From Methanoregulaceae archaeon (GTDB lineage: Archaea; Halobacteriota; Methanomicrobia; Methanomicrobiales; Methanospirillaceae), in the NCBI GenBank assembly GCA_028679325.1, contig JAJRBS010000087.1:1-10441 (forward strand): a DNA stretch of 10,441 nucleotides, read 5' to 3'. The notes under the pieces are model-generated. The model was not told the origin of the DNA and made no database searches. It worked only from the letters and a program-made list of their open reading frames with translations. The translations under genes were made by a program, and so were the position numbers. Below are positions 1-5,714 of this stretch, piece by piece; within the stretch, counting starts at the first letter, position 1, and every line of letters starts with the position of its first letter.

Positions 1-466
1 CGGACGAGGGAACAAAGGTCCGGAAGGCGATGAAGACCACGACAGCCATGCCAATGAACGAGAAGAACAGGGCGATTGTCGCCTGCTGCTGGAGGGTCTG
101 CCCGAACGATGCACCGATCTGGTCAACCTTGGCATCGGGATACTTCTCGTTGATCAGAGCAGCAAGAGAGGAGAATGTCGCGTCGTCCATGGGGCCGAAC
201 TTCAGGTACTTCCCGTTGTTGATCCCTTCTCCGATTGGTGTGATGAGGGGGTATCCGGAGAAGGTATCTTCCAGCATGGCGGCGCTGTCAGAAGTAAAAA
301 TGGTGACCGCGGTACCCCCCGAGAAGTCGATCCCCGGTTTTACCGGATATCCCGTGCTGACCATAGAATAACCTAAGATGAGGAGAGATATTGCCAGGAG
401 AACCAGGGGGATGATGACCATCTGCCGTGGAGTATAACGGTTCACATCATACGTGAACGAAACCAT
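1..466 (-). CDS. secF: Protein translocase subunit SecF, N-terminal part (cut by window edge)
   Basis: SecF is a membrane partner of SecD; the pair assists Sec-dependent protein export across the cytoplasmic membrane. Reading the minus strand from the ATG at 466-464 gives 155 codons that run off the left edge. Residues about 15-36 form a hydrophobic first membrane helix. They are followed by GIDFSGGT at 45-52, the signature of SecD/SecF proteins just after helix 1. A soluble extracytoplasmic domain of about 80 residues comes next, and the second membrane helix starts near residue 131. The start is well fixed, because an in-frame TGA lies three codons upstream (ACC TGA GAG GAT ATG). A GAGAGG stretch sits only two bases before the ATG, too close for an ordinary ribosome site, so a leaderless or very short leader is possible. 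The rest of secF, and probably secD, lie beyond the window. It is transcribed divergently from the DUF2551-like gene. Confidence 0.93.
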   Translation of the reverse strand, partial: MVSFTYDVNRYTPRQMVIIPLVLLAISLLILGYSMVSTGYPVKPGIDFSGGTAVTIFTSDSAAMLEDTFSGYPLITPIGEGINNGKYLKFGPMDDATFSSLAALINEKYPDAKVDQIGASFGQTLQQQATIALFFSFIGMAVVVFIAFRTFVPSS

Positions 467-490
467 ATCCTCTCAGGTTCGTAGCGTTGA

Positions 491-500
491 GGTAAAATCC
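491..500 (-). promoter_or_regulatory. Possible TATA box for secF
   Basis: On the minus strand the bases GGATTTTACC read as a weak archaeal TATA element. Its centre is about 29 bases upstream of the secF ATG, which would put the transcript start very close to the start codon. The match is modest and rests mainly on position. Confidence 0.3.
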
Positions 501-570
501 TTCGGATATGGCCGGGAATACCGGGGGAAAAGGGGGTTCCGTCAGAGCTTGATATCCGGGGCCGCGCGAA

Positions 571-591
571 AAAAGAAACTATTATATAAAC
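571..591 (+). promoter_or_regulatory. BRE/TATA promoter for the DUF2551-like gene
   Basis: A purine-rich BRE-like stretch (AAAAGAAAC, 571-579) runs directly into TATTATATAAAC at 580-591, a strong archaeal TATA box in an otherwise GC-rich region. Archaeal transcription usually starts about 25 bases downstream of the box centre. Here that is position 610-613, exactly at the ATG at 612, so a leaderless transcript is predicted. Confidence 0.75.
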
Positions 592-611
592 ATGGCGGTT
601 ATTACCCTTTT

Positions 612-926
612 ATGAGATCTCCCCAAGAGATCAGGACAATCATTGAGAGGCGCCTGAAGAATTACCTCTCCCGGGACAGGACCGGGATCCGGCGTGCTCT
701 GCTCAACCTCTTTCTTGCTGCAAAATCCCTCACCATAGCCCAGATATTCGAATTTCTCAACCGCCAGTTCAGCATCAGCTACCACTCGGTAGCTGCGATG
801 GTGGGAATCATCGCCTCAAAGATCGGAATCCTCCACGTGACCCGGGACAAGGAAGGGACATGCAGTGTCTACTCACTGAAGGCAAAGTACATTGAGACGG
901 TCGAACGGATTGTCGGAACAGGATAA
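612..926 (+). CDS. DUF2551-like small methanogen protein, predicted winged-helix type
   Basis: This 104-residue protein starts MRSPQEIRTIIERRLKNYL and resembles the DUF2551 family of methanogenic archaea, whose function is unknown. The sequence is mostly helical. A helix-turn-helix-like stretch falls at residues about 38-75 (SLTIAQIFEFLN, then SISYHSVAAMVGIIAS), followed by a short strand-rich part containing GILHVTRDKEGTCSVYSL. This pattern would suit a small winged-helix DNA-binding or dimeric regulatory protein, but that is inference. I chose the ATG at 612 over an open in-frame extension to 453. The longer version would run through the TATA box at 580-591, has basic low-complexity residues, and lacks the family's usual N-terminus. 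No ribosome site precedes 612, consistent with leaderless translation. The divergent neighbour is secF. Confidence 0.8.
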   Translation: MRSPQEIRTIIERRLKNYLSRDRTGIRRALLNLFLAAKSLTIAQIFEFLNRQFSISYHSVAAMVGIIASKIGILHVTRDKEGTCSVYSLKAKYIETVERIVGTG

Positions 927-974
927 ATCTCGTCACCTTTTTCATTCAAGCCTGCGCATGAACTAGAGCAGAGC

Positions 975-1250
975 ATGCCGATACGACCGGGCGCGTACCC
1001 TTTTTCGGGAAACATCGGGGTCACGGAAGATGTGGTAGAGTATATCAACAGGCGAAAGTCGGATTTTCGGATCTCGACCTCCTGTGGGGGCCCGATCCTC
1101 CTCCCGGTGAGCATCAAGCCCCCCAAGAAGACAGACATTTTGGTTCCTGCCGGTGACTATGTCATCTTCGTGTCAATACACCAGGCACGGTATCTCTCGA
1201 CCATACACATGGGGATGGTGCCGCTCTTCCCCGATGATTTCTGCGAGTGA
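975..1250 (+). CDS. Hypothetical 91-aa protein upstream of archease
   Basis: I do not recognise the family. The 91-residue product begins MPIRPGAYPFSGNIGVTED. It has a short helix (DVVEYINRRKSD), then an STSCGGPILLPVSIKPP segment and a strand-rich C-terminal half with many hydrophobic alternations (DYVIFVSIHQARYLSTIHMG). No signal peptide or membrane segment is visible, so it is probably cytoplasmic. Codon use is rich in G/C at third positions like the flanking genes, which supports real coding. The opposite-strand ORF over the same bases (869-1138) is a shadow. Only 15 bases separate its stop from the archease start, so it is likely co-transcribed with the RNA-ligation genes. A role in that process is a guess from position alone. 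An AGAGCAGAG stretch precedes the ATG but is a poor ribosome site. Confidence 0.65.
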   Translation: MPIRPGAYPFSGNIGVTEDVVEYINRRKSDFRISTSCGGPILLPVSIKPPKKTDILVPAGDYVIFVSIHQARYLSTIHMGMVPLFPDDFCE

Positions 1251-1265
1251 TCAGGATGGGGGGAC

Positions 1266-1673
1266 ATGACTTTCCGGGAACTGGAGCATACCGCTGACGT
1301 CAGGATACGGGTGGAGGCAGGATCTCTCGAGGAGCTCTTCTCCGAAGCTGCCCGGGCTCTTATGACCATCATGTACGGTGTGGCAGAGGTGGGTGGTCTC
1401 GAGGTGCCTGTCGAGGTAAGCGCCCATGACAGAGAATCATTGATGCACACCTTTCTCTCCGAAGTCCTTTACATCTCGGAGGTGAGGGATATCGTGGTCT
1501 CGGGGGCCAGGGTGACGATTACCGGGAACGATCTCACGGGAACGCTGTATGGAGAACCGTTCTCACCGGAGAAGCATTCCTCCGGGATGGAGGTGAAAGG
1601 GATCTCCTTCTCCGGACTCTCGGTTGCCCATGCCCATGATTCTTATACCCTTGAGGTCATCTTTGATGTGTGA
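1266..1673 (+). CDS. Archease, RtcB-activating protein
   Basis: Archease is a small acidic protein that speeds guanylylation and turnover of the RNA ligase RtcB in tRNA splicing and RNA repair. The 135-residue length is normal for archaeal archeases. Family hallmarks are the N-terminal ELEHTADVRIRV (residues 5-16), the central KGISFSGLSV, and the C-terminal EVIFDV. The conserved acidic residues D11 and D134, next to the C-terminal carboxylate, fit the metal-binding positions known in this family. A G-rich stretch, GGATGGGGGG (1254-1263), lies two bases upstream of the ATG. The stop is six bases before rtcB, so the two partners are translated from one message, as often seen in archaea and bacteria. 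No truncation or missing motif is seen. Confidence 0.93.
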   Translation: MTFRELEHTADVRIRVEAGSLEELFSEAARALMTIMYGVAEVGGLEVPVEVSAHDRESLMHTFLSEVLYISEVRDIVVSGARVTITGNDLTGTLYGEPFSPEKHSSGMEVKGISFSGLSVAHAHDSYTLEVIFDV

Positions 1674-1679
1674 TCTGCC

Positions 1680-3113
1680 ATGCTTGAGGGGATAAACCGG
1701 ATCGGGCCGTTTGAGTGGGAGGTGCCGGTCGGGTTCGTTCCCGGGATGCGGGTCCCGGGAAGGTTCTTCCTGTCTGACGAGCTCTCGCAGACCCTGGAGA
1801 GGGGTGCGATAACCCAGCTGGCAAACGTGGCGACTATGCCTGGCATCATCAGGAACTCCCTGGCCATGCCGGATATACACTGGGGTTATGGTTTTCCTAT
1901 CGGCGGGGTGGCCGCTTTTGGCCTTGATGACGGTGTCATATCCCCCGGGGGGGTCGGGTTTGACATCAATTGCGGGGTGCGGATCCTGACCACTCCCCTG
2001 ACCAGAAAAGACCTCCAGAAGAAACAGGAACTCATCGAGAACCTCTTTGCTGCCGTGCCGACCGGTGTCGGGGCCAAGAGCACTCTCCGCCTGGCCCAGA
2101 AGGAACTGACCGGGATGCTCTCCCAGGGTGCGAAATGGGCGGTAAAGCAGGGATACGGCATTCCCGATGACGTGCTTTTTTGCGAGGAACAGGGAGCGAT
2201 GGAAGGCGCCGACCCGGACGCCGTCTCGGCCAAGGCCCGGCAGCGGGGGATGCCCCAGAGCGGCACCCTCGGTTCCGGCAACCACTTCCTGGAGATCCAG
2301 GAGGTGGCGGAGGTGTACGACCCGAAGGCCGCTGAAGCGTTCGGGCTCGCGGCCGGCCAGATCTGTGTCATGATCCATTGCGGCTCACGGGGGCTCGGTC
2401 ACCAGGTCTGCACCGATTACATTCAGATCCTTGAAGGAGCGACAAAGAAGTACGGGATAACGCTTCCCGACCGGCAGCTGGCCTGTGCACCGCTCCAGTC
2501 GCCGGAAGGCCAGAAGTACTTCGGGGCCATGGCCGCTTCGGCAAACTACGCCTGGGCCAACCGCCAGGTCATCATGCACATGGTCCGGGGGGTCTTTGCC
2601 CGCATGTTCGGCCTGGCCTACGAGGAGCTGCGGCTCGTGTACGATGTTGCCCACAACGTGGCGAAGTTCGAGGAGCATCGTGTCGGGGGCGATCGCCGGA
2701 GAGTGTGTGTCCACCGGAAGGGGGCCACCCGGGCCTTCGGACCGGGGGCGGCAGACCTCCCCCCGGCATACCTGTCCACCGGCCAGCCGGTCATCATTCC
2801 CGGGAGCATGGGGACGCCGTCGTTCCTGCTCAGGGGGACAGAGGCGGCCATGGAGAAGACCTTCGGGAGCACCTGCCATGGTGCAGGGAGGGTGATGAGC
2901 AGGACGAAGGCCAAGCACGCACTCTCGGGAAATGTGGTCCGGCAGACTCTTGCGGCAGAAGGGATCATTGTCAGGGCCCACAACCCCGGTGCTCTTGCAG
3001 ACGAGGCCCCGCAGGTCTATAAACCGAGCGGCGAGGTGGTCAGGGTGGTCCACGAGGCAGGGATCTCCCGGCTGGTGGCCCGGCTCACCCCGCTCGGGGT
3101 GATAAAGGGGTGA
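1680..3113 (+). CDS. rtcB: RNA-splicing ligase RtcB
   Basis: RtcB joins 2',3'-cyclic phosphate (or 3'-phosphate) RNA ends to 5'-OH ends using GTP and Mn2+. In archaea it seals tRNA exon halves after intron removal. The 477-residue length matches single-domain archaeal RtcB (about 480). All metal and guanylylation residues are visible: D95 and C98 in GVGFDINCGVR, N201/H202 in GSGNHFLE, H233 in HCGSRGLG, H325 in DVAHNVAKFEEH, and the nucleophile H400 in STCHGAGR. These correspond to D95, C98, N202, H203, H234, H329 and H404 of the Pyrococcus enzyme. No intein interrupts the gene, although some archaeal RtcB genes carry one. The ribosome site is weak, so translation may depend on coupling to archease six bases upstream. 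The last bases (GTGA, 3110-3113) overlap the start of the next gene. Confidence 0.97.
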   Translation: MLEGINRIGPFEWEVPVGFVPGMRVPGRFFLSDELSQTLERGAITQLANVATMPGIIRNSLAMPDIHWGYGFPIGGVAAFGLDDGVISPGGVGFDINCGVRILTTPLTRKDLQKKQELIENLFAAVPTGVGAKSTLRLAQKELTGMLSQGAKWAVKQGYGIPDDVLFCEEQGAMEGADPDAVSAKARQRGMPQSGTLGSGNHFLEIQEVAEVYDPKAAEAFGLAAGQICVMIHCGSRGLGHQVCTDYIQILEGATKKYGITLPDRQLACAPLQSPEGQKYFGAMAASANYAWANRQVIMHMVRGVFARMFGLAYEELRLVYDVAHNVAKFEEHRVGGDRRRVCVHRKGATRAFGPGAADLPPAYLSTGQPVIIPGSMGTPSFLLRGTEAAMEKTFGSTCHGAGRVMSRTKAKHALSGNVVRQTLAAEGIIVRAHNPGALADEAPQVYKPSGEVVRVVHEAGISRLVARLTPLGVIKG

Positions 3114-3685
3114 CCAGCACCTCGGCTCTCGTCTGGGACAAAAAGACTCTGTTCGTGCGTTATATCGAGGAATGCGGCGTATCCTGCGAGCTCCTCACCC
3201 CCCACATGATCGCCGCTCCCTTCTACCGGGGGAAGTTTGTGACCCTGATCGTTCCCACCGGTTTTGCCAACCCCGACTACTCGGGCCTTCTCCCCGCCCT
3301 CAAGGCCGCATCATCGCGGATAAAGAGGTTTGTTGAAAACGGGGGAAACCTCCTCGTCTTCGGAGCTGCGTCCACGCGCGAGGACGCTTATTCCTGGCTG
3401 CCGTTCCCGCTCCGGTATCATCATGCCTACGGGCCGGTGGAGCTCCGGATCGACCACGACCATCCCGCCATATCCCTTGTGGAGGGATGCGACACCGGGT
3501 GCATCGAATGCGACGGGTACTTCACGGAATACGAAGGCACGGTCATCGCCAGCGCCGCCAGAAAGCCGGTGATGATCGCAAAGAGCATCGGGAAGGGCGA
3601 GGTGGTCGCGGCAACTATCCACGAGTACCCCTCTCCGGCCTTCATCAGGACATTCTGCACGGCACCGGAGGAAGCATTATTTTAA
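3110..3685 (+). CDS. Class I glutamine-amidotransferase-like protein without the usual catalytic Cys
   Basis: This 191-residue protein starts at a GTG that overlaps the rtcB stop (GTGA), so it is probably translationally coupled to rtcB. The fold suggestion is a class I GATase-like domain: a strand ending VTLIVPTGFANPDYS (44-58), a helix, then RFVENGGNLLVFGAAS (73-88), which is the typical elbow region, and a C-terminal GEVVAATIHEYPS resembling the HPE end of GATases. At the elbow the nucleophile cysteine is replaced (FGAAS), so amidotransferase activity is unlikely. Cysteines cluster instead at C22/C26 and at C127, C131, C134 (GCDTGCIEC), which could bind a metal or simply be buried. Biotin-ligase N-terminal (BPL_N) domains share this fold and birA is two genes downstream, but I cannot tell whether it belongs to that family. 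The function is unknown. Confidence 0.75.
   Translation: MTSTSALVWDKKTLFVRYIEECGVSCELLTPHMIAAPFYRGKFVTLIVPTGFANPDYSGLLPALKAASSRIKRFVENGGNLLVFGAASTREDAYSWLPFPLRYHHAYGPVELRIDHDHPAISLVEGCDTGCIECDGYFTEYEGTVIASAARKPVMIAKSIGKGEVVAATIHEYPSPAFIRTFCTAPEEALF
3675..3684 (+). promoter_or_regulatory. Possible TATA box for the DUF2111-birA pair
   Basis: CATTATTTTA, an AT-rich island at the end of the preceding coding region, reads as a moderate TATA element. A start about 25 bases downstream (near 3704) would give a leader of roughly 15 bases holding the AAGGAAG ribosome site at 3707-3713. The match is imperfect; read-through from the rtcB operon is equally possible. Confidence 0.35.
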
Positions 3686-3718
3686 CGAAGAGAGAGGGAT
3701 GTGTATAAGGAAGTACCG

Positions 3719-4141
3719 ATGAAACGCTTTGTCATTCACGCGGGATCGACGCCGGAGGACCTTGAACCGATCGGCATGGCGCTTCACGACCTTTTAAACC
3801 GGCTCCCGGTCACTCTCCGGTCAGCGGAACTCCCCGGCCTCAGGATTGAAGGGGGCCTAATCGTCGACCGGTCCTACACCGGCCCGGTCCTCGAACAGTG
3901 CCTTCGCGAGAACCGTCTGCTCAAGAGCACACCGGCGAGCGGCCCCTATAAGGGAGTCCCGGTGGTGGTGACCCCGGTACGGGACGGCGATGAACAGGCG
4001 ATAGGTGCCATCGGGGTGGTGGATATCACCGGAATCTTCGACCTCGCCACCCTCATGGAACACCAGTCTGCCATCCTCAAACAGGTGTGCGGGAAAGACC
4101 CGTGCCCGCTCCCGGCAGAACAGATCGAAGCGAAGAGGTAG
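3719..4141 (+). CDS. DUF2111-like conserved methanogen protein
   Basis: The 140-residue product resembles DUF2111, an uncharacterised family of methanogenic archaea. Recognisable parts are the helix EDLEPIGMALHDLLNRLP followed by VTLRS, then PGLRIEGGLIVDRSYTGPVL, SGPYKGVPVVVTPVRDGD, and AIGAIGVVDITGIFDLATLM. The last two stretches read like the strand-rich core of a small ligand-binding (PAS, GAF or roadblock-like) domain, but this is inference. A GTG at 3701 would add six residues. I prefer the ATG at 3719 because AAGGAAG (3707-3713) is well placed five bases before it. The gene ends four bases before birA, so the two are almost certainly translated together, and a link to biotin protein ligase expression is plausible but unproven. 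A tail of charged residues (PAEQIEAKR) ends the protein. Confidence 0.75.
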   Translation: MKRFVIHAGSTPEDLEPIGMALHDLLNRLPVTLRSAELPGLRIEGGLIVDRSYTGPVLEQCLRENRLLKSTPASGPYKGVPVVVTPVRDGDEQAIGAIGVVDITGIFDLATLMEHQSAILKQVCGKDPCPLPAEQIEAKR

Positions 4142-4145
4142 GAGC

Positions 4146-5123
4146 ATGTACAACACGGCGTTCCGGGTTCTTGAAGTGCTGGAAGCAAGCGACGGTCCGG
4201 TCTCCGGGGAGCAGATCAGCGGGAGCATGGGGATCTCCCGGTCCGCTGTCTGGAAGCATATCAAGGAGCTGAAAGGCATGGGGTATGAGATCGAGGCCTC
4301 CCAGAAGGAAGGCTACAGGCTGATCAAGAAGAGCAACCGGCTCCTCCCCTACGAGGTGCAGAAACGGCTCCGGACGAATTTCATCGGCAGGAAGATGCGG
4401 TACTACGAGAGCACGCCCTCGACGAACGCCGTCGGCCGGCAGCTGGCCGGCGAGGGGGAGGCTGCCGACCTCCATGGCATGGTGATCGTCGCCGAAGAGC
4501 AGACGGGGGGGACCGGGAGGCTCGGCCGTTCGTGGGTCTCTCCCGCGGGCGGGGTCTGGATAACCATCGTGCTCAAACCCGGGATTCCCATCGACCACGT
4601 CTTCATGGTGACCATGGCCGGCTCGGTGGCCGTTGCCCGGGCTATCCGGAAAGAGTTTGATCTCGGGGCCCTGATCAAGTGGCCAAACGATATCTACATC
4701 GGTGACAGGAAGGTAGGAGGCCTGCTCCTCGAACTGTTCGCCGAGGCCGACCAGATCCACTACTGCCTGCTCGGGATCGGGGTGGACGTCAATATATCCC
4801 CCGGGGAGCTTCTGGGGGTGAAGAGGGCCGTGACGTCGATCTCCGCTGAAATGGGGCACGATGTCGACAGGGCGGCCTTCCTGGCACGGCTGCTCCGGGA
4901 ATTCGAGAGCCGGTACCTGCTGATAGAATCCGGGGAGTATGAGGCCCTCACTCGGGAGTGGAAGAGTTTCTCTTCGACACTCGGAAACAGGGTCACCATC
5001 AACACCATGAAGGCCACCTTCGAAGGCGAAGCCATTGACATCGACGAGTTCGGGGCCCTGATCATCCGGAAAGACAACGGCAAGATCGAGCGGGTGATCG
5101 CCGGCGACTGTATCGAGCGATAG
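4146..5123 (+). CDS. birA: Biotin--protein ligase with N-terminal winged helix (BirA, bifunctional type)
   Basis: BirA activates biotin to biotinyl-5'-AMP and transfers it to a specific lysine of a carrier protein, here most obviously PycB downstream. The 325-residue size is that of bifunctional BirA. Residues 1-62 form a winged helix-turn-helix (SGEQISGSMGISRSAVWKHI at 20-39, wing to EGYRL). The ligase core follows, with STPSTN at 89-94, the biotin/adenylate loop GGTGRLGRSW at 121-130, catalytic K178 in KWPNDIY, GGLLLE at 191-196 and LLGIGVDVN. A small C-terminal beta domain spans about 275-325. The DNA-binding domain implies transcriptional repression, and a matching inverted repeat lies just after the stop, before bioY. 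The ATG at 4146 is preceded by GAGGTAGGAGC, a good ribosome site, four bases after the previous stop. The longer open frame back to 4005 overlaps the DUF2111 gene and is not used. Confidence 0.96.
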   Translation: MYNTAFRVLEVLEASDGPVSGEQISGSMGISRSAVWKHIKELKGMGYEIEASQKEGYRLIKKSNRLLPYEVQKRLRTNFIGRKMRYYESTPSTNAVGRQLAGEGEAADLHGMVIVAEEQTGGTGRLGRSWVSPAGGVWITIVLKPGIPIDHVFMVTMAGSVAVARAIRKEFDLGALIKWPNDIYIGDRKVGGLLLELFAEADQIHYCLLGIGVDVNISPGELLGVKRAVTSISAEMGHDVDRAAFLARLLREFESRYLLIESGEYEALTREWKSFSSTLGNRVTINTMKATFEGEAIDIDEFGALIIRKDNGKIERVIAGDCIER

Positions 5124-5125
5124 GG

Positions 5126-5132
5126 ATTTATC
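5126..5132 (+). promoter_or_regulatory. Probable TATA box of the bioY operon
   Basis: ATTTATC lies just after the birA stop and touches the left arm of the inverted repeat. Its centre is about 34 bases before the bioY ATG, so transcription would start near 5154, leaving a leader of roughly nine bases. The box is a moderate match; its support is the AT-rich context and its fit with the operator. Confidence 0.5.
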
Positions 5133-5162
5133 GTCAACCAGAAAAGTAATTCAGGTTGACGA
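5131..5162 (+). promoter_or_regulatory. Predicted BirA operator (9-bp inverted repeat, 14-bp spacer)
   Basis: The left arm TCGTCAACC (5131-5139) and the right arm GGTTGACGA (5154-5162) are perfect reverse complements separated by 14 AT-rich bases. Each arm agrees at 7 of 9 positions with the known BirA operator arms TTGTAAACC and GGTTTACAA, whose spacing is about 14-16 bases. The site starts at the TATA box and ends at the base before the bioY ATG, so bound BirA-biotinyl-AMP would block TBP, polymerase or both. The right arm also supplies the only ribosome-site-like bases, AGGTTGA (5153-5159). Confidence 0.85.
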
Positions 5163-5714
5163 ATGCCCAGGACCCCTTCCCGCCCTCTCCTTATAGCCGA
5201 GACTGCAGCCTTTACGAGTCTGATAGCCCTGGGCGCCTGGGTCTCCATTCCCTTTCTTCCGGTCCCCATCACTCTCCAGACCCTCTTTGTGATCCTTGCC
5301 GGGGCTGTGATGGGTCGGTATGGTATCTACCCCTCCTCCCTCTATGTCCTGATGGGAGTCCTGAATATTCCCGTCTTTCATAACGGGACGGCGGGAATCG
5401 GTATCCTGCTCGGCCCGACGGGAGGCTACATCCTGGGTTTTATTCCCGGCTCCCTGGCAACCGGGCTTGCCTACGAACAGCGACACGACGTCGTCCGGGT
5501 CCTCGGCATCGGTGCCGGGCTCTTTCTGATCTTTTTTGTCGGTATGACGTGGCTCGCTATCTCGACCGGGATGTCCACCTTCGCCGCTTTCCTGGTCGGC
5601 GTGGTGCCCTTCCTCCCCGGTGATGCCCTGAAGGGTGCCGCTGCCTTCTTCATTGCACGACGGCTCGAGCGGCTGGGAATCGGTCCCTGGGGCCTGAAAC
5701 AGGCGGGGGTTTGA
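5163..5714 (+). CDS. bioY: BioY, biotin-binding S component of an ECF transporter
   Basis: BioY is the membrane protein that binds biotin outside the cell and delivers it when coupled to an energising module. The 183-residue length is typical. Family motifs are VPITLQTLFVILAGAVMG (34-51), GPTGGYILGF (84-93) and PGDALK (152-157). Six hydrophobic segments can be drawn at about 9-30, 36-54, 56-72, 80-103, 112-134 and 139-165. The start is fixed: an in-frame TGA sits two codons upstream, inside the right arm of the operator, so the ATG at 5163 is the earliest possible. The stop TGA is directly followed by the ATG of the first ATPase gene, so the two are translationally coupled. Regulation by BirA is predicted from the adjoining inverted repeat. 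Confidence 0.96.
   Translation: MPRTPSRPLLIAETAAFTSLIALGAWVSIPFLPVPITLQTLFVILAGAVMGRYGIYPSSLYVLMGVLNIPVFHNGTAGIGILLGPTGGYILGFIPGSLATGLAYEQRHDVVRVLGIGAGLFLIFFVGMTWLAISTGMSTFAAFLVGVVPFLPGDALKGAAAFFIARRLERLGIGPWGLKQAGV

Noticed and set aside
516..540. G-rich stretch with GGAA and TTCC ends in the divergent region
   Set aside because: The arms are too short and imperfect to call a hairpin or operator.
453..611. N-terminal extension of the DUF2551-like ORF
   Set aside because: It is open in frame, but it contains the TATA box and reads as basic low-complexity sequence. The recognisable protein begins at 612.
922..948. Weak TATA (GATAAATC) and T-stretch (CCTTTTTC) between the DUF2551-like gene and the 91-aa gene
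   Set aside because: Both could act as promoter and terminator, but each is short and could occur by chance, so I do not call them as features.
1563..2378. Minus-strand ORF of 271 codons opposite archease and rtcB
   Set aside because: Overlaps invariant RtcB motifs on the plus strand, and its translation shows no recognisable domain.
1680..3113. Intein within rtcB
   Set aside because: Archaeal rtcB can carry inteins, but the length (477 residues) and the uninterrupted motifs show none here.
3488..3514. Cys-x3-Cys-x2-Cys pattern (C127, C131, C134) as a radical SAM motif
   Set aside because: The spacing matches by chance. It lies late in a 191-residue GATase-like protein, without the aromatic residue and the barrel that follow in radical SAM enzymes.
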